A stretch of DNA of 64,000 bases. Origin: Ficedula albicollis (taxonomy: Eukaryota > Chordata > Aves > Passeriformes > Muscicapidae). Each line of letters begins with the position of its first letter. Position 1 is the stretch's first letter. The DNA lies in the NCBI RefSeq assembly GCF_000247815.1, contig NC_021678.1:124001-188000 (forward strand). The letters run 5' to 3'. This document shows, in pieces, positions 1 to 13,098 of this stretch. The notes below the pieces were generated by a model. That model saw only the letters and a list, made by a program, of their open reading frames with translations. It was not told the DNA's origin and made no database searches. Both the position numbers and the translations under genes were made by a program.

Positions 1-3000
1 ACAAATTGTAGAAACTGGTGCATCTGTGCAAAAAACTGTCTTTGGAAAGAGTCCCAACACTCTAAACACCATCACAAACTTTTGCAAAGAACTCCCTTCA
101 AAACTAAGTGCTTTGTCCCATTTAAACTGTTCCTTGTAGAAAGGGTTTAGAAGGAATATGATTCAGATTGGTATTTTATATTCCATCAGAGAGACAAATG
201 GGAGCAAGGAGGTGTTTGTGACTCAGAAAACGTTTTGTTTATCAGCATGACCTCAGCTCTTTGGTCCAAAACCTTTCCTGTCTGACACAGTTAAGTGTGT
301 CCTGCCAGAGATTGCTGTACCAGCCAGGGCTGTGAGCTCAGTGAGGAAAGCTGGAAGAGCAGGAGGAGCCTCTGAGGTGTGCTGGCTGCAGCTATTGCTG
401 TTTTTATAGGAAAATGACTTCTCTCCTTTCTTTTTGGTTTTTTTTTCTTCTTCAGAGTGCTTTGGGTGCTCCTGCATTTGCCACTCTGGTCTTCTCACCA
501 CTGCAGGTTGCACAGAGGGGAACCATTTATTTCCGTTCCCTTCTGAAGCTCTGGCAATGCAATGCCATGAGCGCCCCCAGCCATGGGCTCTGATGGGTTC
601 ACAAATGCTTTGGGCAGTGCTGGGATGCACGGGGCACACGGAGGACTGCAGCAGCTCCTGTCCAGCCTCTCTCAGCCACTGAGTTCTTTGTGCTGCTCTT
701 GTTTGCACCTCGGTAAGTTCCAAGGCAGTAAACTGAATTATGGCTGGGGGCAAGAGGCCAGAACAGATTACATTTCACTCTTTTCCCCTAGGCATCTCCT
801 TTTTTCTTATTATTTAATTTAGAACAGGATTAGAATTCTTCTTTAAGCTGCTTCTCTATCCATCTATATTATTTGTTTTTCATTTGTTTGCTGCCAATAC
901 ATGATATTTTCTTTCTTAATCACTTGCTAGCATGGTGATTTTTCTTAAAATGTATTCAGATCACAACAATTTTCTGGCAAAGAAAAGCATGAAATTCACT
1001 CTCCTTGAAATCTGCATCTGTATGGAGGAAAATAAACCCTTTCATATTTCACTGTCAGAAAATAATAGTAGCCACAGAGTTATGCTTAGATGTTGAACCT
1101 TGCAATACTCAAAAGAGAAGCACAAATAATATATAAAGGATACTGATTTTTCTGTCACTCGTGAGGCATGTACATTATCTAAGTGCTCAGGATCAGATAC
1201 CAGTTTGGTATGAAAAGCTGCCCGTGTTTCAGGATGCCGTGGGAGGGTGTCACTGAGCAGACTGTCATCACTGTCCATGTGGCACTGCTCTCGGGTTCCC
1301 CAGCACAGCCTGCCATCTAGAAGGCTGGAGAAAAAGCAGGCCACATTTCCAAGCCCATCTCACTTCCTTTGCCCTGAATGCTAATCCTGGTTTAAGGTGG
1401 AAAACAACTTGAAATATTCCATAAATAGAAATGCTTAGCACCTACTTTGTACTTCTGTTCTTTGAGCTGTTCTTCTGTCATTTCCACATGTTACACGAGA
1501 GTAGAAATTCAGAAATTGAGTGGGCATCAGGCTCGTGAAGAGAATCTGTGGATCCTGTGATTGTTGTTTAATTTACCTACTTGGGAGCAGCAGGATAGAG
1601 CCCAGAGCTTGTTGATTTTTGTGAACAAGACCTGCAGATTTTCTCTACTGCCCCTCAACTTGGGGAATACAAACATCATACCAGCTGGGGAGCAACTGTT
1701 CCTGAACAGAAAATGGACTGAGAACTAAATCTGTTGGTTTCTATAAACAAGCTTTCTCAATGCTGAATCTTCGTAATTTTATTAGTGTTATGAAATTGGG
1801 TCTGTTAGTATATTATTTATTAGCAGAATTACAATGTCAAGAGGAAATACTCCAGCCAGTTTCCTCATTCATAAATGGCAGAATCTGTGGGATTATCTTC
1901 TATGTTTTGTAACCCATGGAATTTTTCAGTGCCTTACAAAAGCAAAATCGCCCCAATCACTATTTTTATTTCTCTTTAAGTAAGGCTACTTGCATATAGA
2001 AACATCCTTATTTCTTTTTTAACTTGTTTTTTGCCTGTCATGCACATTTTTATGGCAATTGGATCTGAAATGTTTTACTTTCACAGAATTGCTCCCTTGT
2101 TCAAAACAGGTTCCCTTGGAGATGTCTCAGGGCATACCGAGGCAAACTGGGTCCAGTGAGCACTTGCTTGGAGGACAGAGGAAAGGCAGGACTATATCAG
2201 ATATTTACTATTTCCCTTTACTGTAGTCATGCACAAATAGTTTCTCTGTCCTTTTTTGGAATCCAGCATTGCCTGAGTACCTTTTGGCTGAAAGTTGACA
2301 GGTGCTGATTTCTTCTCCATCTGAATATTAGGGATCTAGAAGAAAATCCTTTCAGCCAAAGTTGTTCATGCAATACATGAATTTATAGCTCTGCAGATGG
2401 ACTCCTGCTGCACTTTATAGCTCCTTGAGCTGAAAGGTGTACAAATTTTCTCTTGTATAAAATTAAAACATTGGCTACCTTATCATCCACTGCTGGACAA
2501 TTATTATTGAATATACATTTTCCTCAGTTTTTTCCTCTTAAATATTTAACTGGAGGATTGTCTGATTGATATTAACCTGCCATAGGGCACCTGTTCTCAG
2601 AGTATTATCTCATTGCTGATATCTCTGAGGAAACTGGATGTTCTTGGAGAACACCTACGTGATGTCTGTGTCCTCTCTGCTGACTCCAATATTTTGTTGT
2701 ATCTCTGAAGAATCCCTGTTCTTTTTTCAAACACAGAGCCTTTCCTTTGTAGGAAGGTGGGCCTAGTTTGTTCAGTGATAGAGGAGATGGTGATGCCTGT
2801 GTTGTTTTGCTCTTTGTTTCACAGGGACTATGTAGACCCCAGGTTGACTGTACCATTTTACATGTCTCTAAGGTCAAAAAACGTGATTCTATTGATACTG
2901 CCAGTCTTGTGACTGCTTTCCTGTCACCCATCCCTGCTCTCTCCCCTTCTGCAGTATCCTGCTATCACAGTGAGATTTGGGCCCACTTCTCAGTGTGCAG

Positions 3001-6000
3001 ACAGAGTTAGTCTTGGACAGTGTCAGTCTTGGCTGCTTTGTCCTTTTGCTGCAGTTTGGCTCACAGCATTAGCAAGTGCCCTCAGGCACAGCAGTTTGCC
3101 TCTCTCCCTTCTCTGCCATCGCATCTGACCAGCAGATTGATGCAAGCAGCATGTTAGCAGATGGCAGATATTCTTTTCCTGTCAAACAGATAGCCTGAAA
3201 AAATTGTCAGCTTCCATGAAAAAAGGGCTGGAAGCCCAGTCCTTGGCTGTAATTTATCAAAGTGTATCTCCTTTCTGTCCACACCAGGTACTCATGTGCA
3301 CCCCAATCTTTCATAGAGGTGCCCTGCACATTCACTGTGTTATTGCAGGCCAAATGACAGGCTGGCAGTTTCTTGGGCTGCTTTATTTTTCTTTGAAGTA
3401 AAGGATAATCACCATTTATCTGAAGAAAGTCAGTGAGCCAGTGTCCATGGAATGTGCAAGCAGCTGCCCAGGCAGCCTGTGTTTCTCTGATGTAGAGAGG
3501 GGCAGAGAACCCAGAGGCACTGGAAAGGTCAAAACACCTTTTATCCAAATTCTATTGTACCTGGATACTGCTCACTGGGGAAATGCTTAAAAGGTAAGTG
3601 GGAAAGTAGGTGTTTTGTTATGATGTTTCAGACAGACAAGTCAATCGTGCTTTAGGTGAGCAGCAAATCTAATTGGCTGCATTCACTGCAATGGGAGCTG
3701 TATGGCAGAAATACAATATGCACATTTGACTTTTCTCTTTTTTTTAAGGATTTTTTAGTGCTTCACTGAAAAATGCACACATTTCAATAGCTTTCTTTTG
3801 ATTGTTGTCAATTTAGATAAACGTGCCTGAAAAGAGCTGTAAATACAGCATTTTGCTTGAGGTGTTTGTACAGGGATTTCCATTAAATGTGTACAGCCAG
3901 AGGATCAGATTAATCTGAAATTAATAATGTAGGGCTGTGCAAGGAGACTTAGCAAGCATGCTGCAAAAATGGGATCTAAGATCTCACCCAACTAAATTTT
4001 AACATTGTACTCGGAATGTGTAGTCAGAATGAGTGAGCAAACATTAGATATTCAAGAAATGTTTGCCAAGTCTGCTGCAAGAAGCGTAGACAGCTAAAAG
4101 ATGTCAACAGGGAATATTGTCATAGCACTAAGAATAATGTGTTATCTGGTGCTTAACACTGAACACCATGTAAACAATTAATCACTACCAAAAGCTACCA
4201 AATGCAAGCAGTAACAGGAGAGTTGTATTCACAGCCTTGCACTAATCAAGAAAGTTGTGTTTATTGCTTCTGATGGATAAATCATTTTAACCTTTTTGGG
4301 TTTTTTTTACATGATATGTCAGCATCCTAAACACCTGCATCATCCTGATGTTTGTGAGATCTTATTTCTGGAGGAGACTGAATGCAAATGTTTATTTTTC
4401 TGCAGTGGGATGAGCCTTGTAAAGAGACAAGAATAATGAGAAATATGATTGCTAAACCTTAGGGTGCAGTGCTGGTGTTCATAATATATAGTCTCATATG
4501 CACACATATAAAAGAGTCATAAGACAAAGGCAGGCATTTTGCTTGACAACTTTATCACCATCTTCTACACTCAGTCACTCAGTGACATGTCCTGAAGCTG
4601 CAGGTATTTCATAAAGTGCCAAGGCATTATTGTTTTAGTTAGCAAGAACTGGTAGTGGGGGGTTCCAGTGCCCCAGTGTTGTGGAGAGAACTCCTAGTGC
4701 ATGAAACAGATTTCACAGTATGTCATCACACAAACATTGTGCATTTAACACCATAGCTGTACTTGGCAGGTTAGGGGAGAGTGTTTTTTCTTGATGGGTA
4801 AGAACGGTGTTGTTATCAGAGCTGAGGTTACCAGGTGTCACTCCCAGTTTTCACCCTATGCACAAGCTGTCAGCCTTCCAAGCAGTGACCTCTTCCTCCA
4901 TCCATGGAAATGAAGTGTGTCATAAATTAATCTAATGGGAACAGGACTCTCTCATTGCTATAGACGCATCAAAAGTGACCTCTTGCATGCAGGGAACTGT
5001 CCTCTAAACTTCTGAGATCAAAGCAGGTCTCAGATAGAGAAGCAGGTTTGAGTATTCTCTGAAAATCTCACCTAAAGAGACAGTTATGATAATTATTATT
5101 TCCTTTGTTACTGAAACTTTATCTTTTTGTTGGTGTTAAATAGCTTAACAATAAGGTATTATCTTTTTACTTTGGGCAAAAGTTGTTTCCATTTTGAGAT
5201 ATGTCTCATCACAAAGGTTAATATGTAAACTAGTTATCTTACACACATTAGGAGCTCAAAGGGAAGTAGAACCTATCTTCATTTTGTCTAAAAATTTCTC
5301 AGAGGCATGAAAGATTAATCTGTTATTAACATTTGCCTGCAGCTACTTCTAAAATGCATTAGTTGGTTTCTGGGAAATTAATTAATTCTGAAGGAATGAT
5401 CAAGTGTTCTTAGCTCTGTGGGTTTTGTGCAGGACTAGGCTCTTACCAAAAGTCACAGTATCTCAACAGTAAGGCATTAAAAGGGGCAAGTTCAGAGCAA
5501 TGCAGCTTGACCTTTTTATCTCCCCAGCTCTGTAGAACTCCTGATAGACTAATTTTGGTAAGTCACAAAGTGACTATTACACCATAAAGAGCAGCAGTAA
5601 GTGTGCTAATATTTTTGTTATTTAAACTGGTTTCTCATGTTAAAAAGATCCTCTTAGAAAATCCCCATAGTGATTGGATACCAAGGGAGTTAGGCCAGTC
5701 TGCAGGACCCTTTTGTGCCTATTCTGGTTCAGTATTCTCTAGTCAGGCGTGTCTATCCCTGCCAAAGACAAGTTTTTAATGCATTTCTGTTGAGACCTCA
5801 CCTTCAGACCTGTTCAGAATTACAGACTATGGCTTTAGAGGCACTGAAGTCTCTGCCCCAATACTGTGAATCCCTTCTCAAGGTGTTCAAGTCGTTATCA
5901 GTCACTGTCTGTGGCATTCCCCTGGTATTCCATGGGATAACTCCACTGAGGCTGCTGCTCAGGGCAGGGATCACCAGGAGAGCACTGCTGCTGTCTGCTG

Positions 6001-9000
6001 GTGCTCTGGCAGGCTCCAGACTCTGATAAGTGTGAATTAAAGCCCTGTAGTAATGTTTGAGTGCTAACACAAAAGGATGAGTTCATCACTCCCTGCACAG
6101 GGCTGTGACATGAAGTACCACACGTAACAGAGGAGTGGAGGAAGTGTGGGGAAAAAACCTGAGAACTTGCAAAATAGGTGAAAGAAATGTGCTGCAAGAG
6201 GAAACACTCAAACACCTTTCAGTCCTTAAATCAAAATAATGACTAGCACAAATAGCTGTTGCTGCATTGATCTGAAGATGGTAAATGGCTCACAAACCGA
6301 ATGTGAGTCAGCAACACTCTGTCATTAAGAAAAAGGCAAGTGTCCCAGTGAGGGTGACAGCAGCAAGAACTACCCAGGGTATCAACAACATGACCTGTGG
6401 GGACAGAGTGGGGACCAGGGCTTTAGCTAGAGAAGGATAAAATGGAGGGGAGACATGAAATTAGTTTTCAGCTCCCTGTGTGATGACTGCAAAGAGAAAG
6501 TCTATTTTCTACAACTCTTCTGCTACTGGGATATAGTAAAACAGGTCTAGCAGGTGAGATATGGGATTAGAAGCCAGGAAAACTTGCTAATGACTGGAAT
6601 GAATCAATGCCACTGTAGGATTTTGGGGTTGCTGCTCGTTGTCTTTTGTGAGCCAGAGCAGATCATCAGAAATTTCTTCAGGAACCGGTGATCCTGCCTT
6701 TTGGCAGGAATATGTCTGACATGAGCTCCTGAGTTCCAGCACTACTGTCCATAGTGTTTGGAGCTACAGAAGATGAGGAGGATTGAGTCTGTGCTTCCAG
6801 CTCTGTGTTAGTGGAAAAAGGTGGACTCCTGCATGTCTTTGGGGTGTGCTAGTCATTAGAGCTGCAGGAGGGCAGGGAATTCAGCTTTCCCATTGATTGT
6901 TGCTTGCCTTGCTGCCTGGAGAGGTCTGTTGGTCGCCCAGAGAAGCCTGCAGCAGGATTTCTGTACAGCCAGCCTCTGGCCTGGGGTTTACACTAAAAAC
7001 ATGGATTTTGACATGCAGCTAATGCTGAATAGCAAGGCAGGCTTTTCAGCTTTCTCCCACACCTGCTAAATTATTTCCTGTGCTCTTGCAGCACCTGTGA
7101 TGTGTAGCTAATTTCATTATTTACACTGTATTGGCTCTGTAGCAGGAAGAGGATTTTGTTCTGAGTTTGCAGAGCACCCAGTACAATGGAGCTGCACGGC
7201 AGCACAACAAACAGCAGCAATAATGGCACAGAGGGACTTTGCTCCACCAGGAAGGCTTTTTCTGTAGTTTTCTTGTGGCTCTGTATGCTGCACATACAAT
7301 GACAGCATAGAGAAAGAGCAACCTCTAAGCAAGCCTGTCAGACTGACAGCTTCTTACTTCTATTCACTGCAGGGCACTCACATGCCAAATGCTAAAAACT
7401 GTGTTTTAAAAATACCAAAATGAGCAATAACATCTGTAAGGCACCAAAAGCAAAGGCAGTAAACAAACCACAACAAAGCAGAACACATCAAGGCTGGTAG
7501 ATGTTAGTGTCTGTTCCCCTCAAGGTATAGAACATTTCATAGGTGATTGACACACAGGAATGAATTAAAAGGAAAAGCTTCCTTATTTGCATCCTTTGAA
7601 AACTGTTGTCCATACATAAGCCAGGGAACGTTATATAATTGTCATCCAGAGTTGTACATTCACGTAGTTGTCAATTAAGCTTAGCAAAATGATGTTTCCT
7701 AATGCTTCTGTGAGTACTTCACAATGCTATAAAAAGACAACAAGCCTCTGTGTACTTCAAGAGCTCTGATGTCTACCAAAAAAACAAGTCACAATTAATT
7801 TTCCTGTAGTTCAATTCTTGTGGGGTTTTTTTTGCCTTCTCTGCTACCTTTTATTTCAATTTGCTATCAGTTTGTTTCAATTTCTTCATGCATCTTAAGT
7901 TTCTTAATTTCAGTTCATTTTAACTTCTTCCCCTGTTTTAGGTTGCATACACTAGGCATTTGAGACTGAAATTTCCTAGAGTACTGTAAGTAACAAATTA
8001 ATAACATTTATTGGAGCTGCTTTAGATGGTTTGCTGAATCCAGGCCCAAAGGAAATTAAATACTCCTAAACACTGAAGCAGGGCTGAAGATGAGAATTTA
8101 CATTTTTAAATCTGGGTGTTGTTTGGGCAATGCTTGTTTTATTTGCAGGACTTGTTTACATCTAACAGACAAATGCTGTTCAAAGGGGGAAAAATGTACT
8201 GTTTCAAGTGAGCAAAACCAAACAAGAAACATACCTTTGAGCTAGCCTGTCAAGTTTCATCTAAACATTTCTTGCATCCAACAATTTTATGTTGTAGAAG
8301 CAGAGTTCCTGAAGAGCAGAGACAGGCAATTCAGTAAATCTATTGTCTGTAAAATACAGTTTGTGTGACTAAGGCAAGAAATATGCTTTAATCTAATAAT
8401 GAATTTATTTCTGGGTAAAGACCATTCCAAAACTTTAATTTTTGAAACTTTTGGGTTAGTTATATCAAAATGTATTGCAAAAAAGTTTAAACAAACTTCA
8501 TCTATTTCCTCACTACCTGCTGTGTCTACTCTGGTATAATTAAAGTCCAAATTAATTAAGTTTTAAGTGAGGGAGTAACTGTAATAGCAGTTGAATTTAA
8601 AAAGTAGTGGAAGAAACTAAGTTGTACGTCAAATCTTTTTAGGTCTTAAGTTACTAGTATTGAAAATCCTGTAGGTCACGTTTACTTTTATAAAATCACT
8701 GTGCAAAAACATCAGTAGGCAAAATGCAATCTGCATAATTGAAGCAAGTTAAATGATATGAAGAATGCCTTGGACAAATAGCTGTGAGGGACATGTACTT
8801 ATACATAACCATCAGTGTGACTCTGTAAGTCTACTTGGACTTAATTACAGAGCTGCAGGACTGCAGAGAAGCTGGAGATGTGCAAAGGGACATTTTGCAT
8901 ATTGCTGCAGGGATCAGTGAGTTTATGCAAGGCACTGACGTGGCTTTACTCCCAAAATTGGACTAGTTTGGTTTGGCTCCACTGGCAGTGCGGAAAGCAA

Positions 9001-12000
9001 GGAGAGCAGTGGCGGTGCCACAGGACAGCTCAGCAGTCAGGGCTGTCATCAGGCTGATGGGCACATGTCACATCTAAAGCACCCTGCCTCCTGTTCAGAC
9101 CTTTAATTCGATGGAACACACGCACACCCAACCCAGAATCTCATCAGAATATTTTAATTTCGCCACAAATAAAAACGTTGCATGATCCTGCCAGCAAGCC
9201 TGGAAAAAAACAACAATGAACTGTTGCTACCCCAAGACACCTAGGTGGGAAAGAGTTAGAGCTTGACATTGATATCACCTAGATTAACAAAAATCTTAAG
9301 AGATTTTGGTCACAGTTACTGGTGTAATTCTGGTGAAGAGCTGGTCTGGTACCAAAATTAGATCTACAGTTTATCAAACTCACTAAAGACAGGGTAGTAT
9401 TGCAAAGAGTGGAGTAAATATTTAAAAAAAATTATTAGTGTAGAAGAAGAAGTCAGGACTGTGAAGTCCAGAGAGATGAAAAAAACTGACTTCATACAAA
9501 ATGATTAAGCACCTCAAGAAGATGAAGAGCATTTTTCATAACAAAAACATGCTATCACTACACTGAACTGAAAATTTACATTATACTGGATACCTGACTT
9601 TTTGTAGAGAGGGGAAGGAAAGTACTTTTTTTCCCACTGTATTATCATAGGAATTCTGACTTTTCAGTCTGAAGGAATATTAGTGCTTTGAAAGGAAAGC
9701 ATTCTGGGAGAGAACTAGGAAGGAGTTGTCTCTAAAAGCTGAGATCAAGTTTTCTTCATCTAGAAAGGATCAAGAAACAGAGGAAGAATAAATTAAAGCC
9801 TTTTGTGTTGGATAACCATATCTAAAATATTTGAAAAGACATTTTAAACAAATGTTCTCCACTGCCTGCTATAAATCCTCTGTCTGGGTGGATTGCAAAA
9901 TCTCCCTGTGATTGCTAGATTGGAAAATAATACAAATAATGCCAAGACACTGAGTGATGTTAAATTTTAATCATAATCCAATATCAGCACTGTAATAAAT
10001 TTTAGAAGGATGTTATTCGATTTCTATATCTTATTTCATTGCACCACTGTAAGAAATGATGTTATTTAATGAGAAGAACTTTATGAAGAGCATGAATTCT
10101 GTACTGGAGTGCCAGAGTTGGATTAGAGCACCAGAGATAGATGGCAGTTCCACAGGCACAGCCCAGTTTTTGTGGAGAGCTTCTCCCTAGAATAGTGAGG
10201 CCATGCCCCAAAGAACCTTGTGTAAGAGAGGCAAAGCTGAAGGAGGCAGTGAAGTGTACTGCTGACAAATTGTCTGTCAAATACAATTTCTTCATGCATG
10301 TACAGGTGCACACCATGTACTAATATTTCTGGGGTTTCTGATGGGGGAATTTTAAACTCTCCTGGTTTTTGGTATTACTTGTCATGGTCCCAAGCCTCAA
10401 CACTTAATCTTTCCAGGTATTTTTAACACCTTTCAAGTATTAATCCATGTATTTCTGCCAGGTGCATTTTCAGGGAGTGTGCACAGTGCTTGCAGGATTT
10501 TTACAAAGTTTTTCAAATGTTGTTTATACAATAAAGCACAATTTTTATGGGCTCCTAATTAGATCTCACGTATGTTTTCAGTTTGGGAGGCTTCAAATGG
10601 CTGCTGGGAAGTCCTGGCTGCTGTTTGTTTCTTTCTGGCTAGAGGAACCAAATCCACTCAGGAATAAATTCCATGGATTTTAGGAGGCTTGGGAAAGCAA
10701 TTAATGTGTTCTGATTTATTTATGATACTTGTCTGCCATTCATGCAGTGTGGAATCAGAGCGGGGTGGTGTGTGTCAGATCTGGCTTGCACGCTCTAGTT
10801 ACACAAAGTTCTTTACTCCACACACAACCAAAACCCTCAGTACAGCACTGACTGTAGGAGCAGACAAAACTGAAGAGGAAAATTTCCAACCTTTCCTGAT
10901 TCTGACCAGAAAAAGCGTGAAATGTTAAAAGTCAAGCTCTTCTATTTTACATTGGATATATTCATTATTGTTTTCCAAAAAGCTTAGATTTATGTCTCCA
11001 AATGGAGTTTAATAGGATGAATGGAGATTTTCATCAGGATGTTTTTTTAGTGATAAATCACTCCCCAAAAATATGTAATTTCTCTTTTATCCTAAGATAA
11101 AGAATGTTTTTTGTTCACAGTTATATTAAAGATCATCAGTAACTGATGTCATAGAGGTTCAGTCAAGATGTGAAGTGTCACTAGCAAAATCCACAGGCTA
11201 ATCTTTATGGGACACATTAGCATTTCAGAGTTTTGAAGCAATACTTCAGGCTGTGAGTGACTGAGCTTACCCTGAAGGCCCATCCTGCTGAATACCTGTG
11301 GATGTTTAGAATTCAGACTGGCCCTGGCCCTGAGCATCCTGCTTTGAGCAGGGTGCTGGATTTGCCAATTTCTGGAGGTGTCTTGCCATGTCAGCTACTC
11401 TTTGATTCTGCACATTCTCAAAACTTGCCCTTCTGGTGCCATTCTCTCCTTGTAAGAAAGGTCTCGTGGCAAGTTATATAAATTTGAATTACAGGAAAGC
11501 CTCCATTTAACCTATTTTCAGCAAATGACTTGAACTGAATCTGAAGTTTCTTTTGGAGGATATGCTATAGCTACCTATGCAGTGGTTTTGTTAATTAAAA
11601 AAAGTAATCTTCCATGAAGGTTCTTGAATTGCAGTCATCTTAAAGGGAATATTCTATATGCAGTGGCATCCAAGTGATCTTGCCAAAGCTGGACAGCAAT
11701 TTCTCTTGCTGATGGAGCACTCCACCATGAGAACCAGGAGACACATCCTGCACCTGGCAGAACTCCATTGACTTCATTAGGTGGATTTATCCCGACTGTT
11801 GTAGATTCTCAGATGTTACAGGAATATGACACATAGGTGAAAAATTAAAATACAAAAAGCTGCTAGGTCTGGCCCTGTAAAAACCAAGTGATAATGCTGG
11901 GGGTTTATATTCTGGTTGTAGGAGGCTGAATTTACTAAATTAACCCCAAGCTTGGCTTAGGGTAGTAAGAATTTTGGAATTCTTTTTGGAGTGACAATGG

Positions 12001-12959
12001 TTTTGAAATTAGTTGCAACAAGGAATTTTTAATTGCATTTTGAGAAACTACAGTTTGCCTGCTGCCAGGGAGGATACTAATTTATTGTAGTTTTGTTCAG
12101 TTTCCCAATAGACCCCAAAAGCAACCTACTAAAACCTAGGGTAGAAAGTTTGAACTACTTTCTTGACCTCCCCAGGGCTGGCATAACCTGCATTGCCTGG
12201 TGCCATGTGCTCTGCTTGGCAGGCTGTCAGCATCTTCAGAGGGACAATGAGCTTCTGGAAGCTCCAGCACTTGTCTGCTGGTGCCAGCAGCTGGTCCTGG
12301 GGAGCAGCTGAAGTGCTGGTTCTTTGTGATATCTGTCACAACGTGATCTGTGCCTGTGGGTCCACAAATTAATGATCCTCAAATGTCCTTCCTTCCACTT
12401 TGATCCAGGGAAAAGAGACAAAGTAGAAATGGGGGAAGAATGGACACACAGGGGAGAATACCAGATGCAGAAAAAGCAGGAAAAAAGGTCAAATGGTTAT
12501 CCAGAGAAGAAACAGACAGCTGTAAAGAGCCTGAGGAAAAGGGGCTTGCAAAGAATTTTTCTTTCAGGGTTTTTTTGAAGGTTATTGTTAGTCTGGTTTT
12601 CCCGTAGAGAAGTGGTGGTTTTCACACTGTGTGCATACATCCCCTCTCCCTGTAAGAATTGTTGAATTACTGGAGCAGTGTACAGATGCAATCCCTGTAG
12701 GTTTCATCCATGTGAATGACACTGCGGGAGAGCAAAATCTTTCATTTTGGGAGTGGAGGGGAAGATATAGCACAAACACATTCTATGTTACACTGCAAAG
12801 AAAGGTGCTGAGCACCTAAACCTTAGAAAAGCTTCAGAAAGGGTTTACACATCAGCCTGAAAACGATGAAATCCAGGTAAGCAGAGAACAAGGTTTTGTT
12901 AGTTCTGAAAGTTTTGGGTTGCCATAAGTGGTTTATTTTAGACAAAAATTGGCTGGAGA
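1..12959. other. Unique non-coding stretch, no gene supported
   Basis: I see no recognisable exon, RNA gene or mobile element here. The longest open frame is 166 codons on the minus strand (253-753). It has a lysine/glutamate-rich patch and no family resemblance, and it overlaps open frames on the other strand, so I treat it as chance. A frame at 5715-6026 is leucine-rich but also matches nothing I know. A splice-site-flanked segment at 456-712 is listed separately. The rest is AT-rich sequence with short A and T runs. Intronic or intergenic status cannot be told from the sequence. Confidence 0.6.
456..712 (+). other. Exon-like segment between strong splice signals (candidate only)
   Basis: A long pyrimidine tract ending in TTCAG (about 425-455) is followed by 257 bases and then CTCG|GTAAGT, a near-ideal 5' splice donor with its GT at 713-714. 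No forward frame stays open across the whole segment: stops occur at 544, 591 and 680 in the three frames. If it is an exon it would therefore be an untranslated or long non-coding RNA exon, or a terminal coding exon of 45 codons read from 456. I recognise no protein in it. Such signal pairs also arise by chance in vertebrate DNA. Confidence 0.15.
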
Positions 12960-13023
12960 ATGAGGTAGACTGTAAGATGATCTTTAAGGTCCTTTTCAAA
13001 CCAAACCATTCTGTGATTCTGTG
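12960..13023 (+). mobile_element. CR1 LINE 3' end fragment
   Basis: The segment contains the characteristic avian CR1 3' end: GATGATCTTTAAGGTCC, then a short CAAACC-like stretch, then two copies of the terminal octamer ATTCTGTG. CR1 elements lack a poly(A) tail and end in such octamers, so the orientation is plus and the 3' terminus lies at about 13023. Only about 60 bases are recognisable. Sequence upstream (about 12890-12960) may be a more diverged part but I cannot confirm it. This is a typical 5'-truncated dead copy with no coding capacity. Its presence supports a bird (or other sauropsid) genome. Confidence 0.8.
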
Positions 13024-13037
13024 GAATATAGAAAAGT

Positions 13038-13098
13038 AGATTTAAAGATCACTCAAGGGAAAAGGAAAGAAAGAAAGAACTGAAAAAAAAAAAAAAAA
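13038..13098. repeat. A-rich low-complexity tract ending in A16
   Basis: Purine-rich sequence just downstream of the CR1 end contains AAAGAAAG-type repeats and ends in a run of 16 A (13083-13098). It is simple low-complexity sequence with no further function visible. Confidence 0.8.

Noticed and set aside
253..753. 166-codon minus-strand frame with a lysine-rich patch
   Set aside because: The lysine patch is the complement of a T-rich pyrimidine tract. Nothing else resembles a protein family.
3455..3485. Possible reverse-strand CR1 body (CCCAGGCAGCCTGTG)
   Set aside because: Only about 12 bases resemble CR1 and the flanks do not continue the match.
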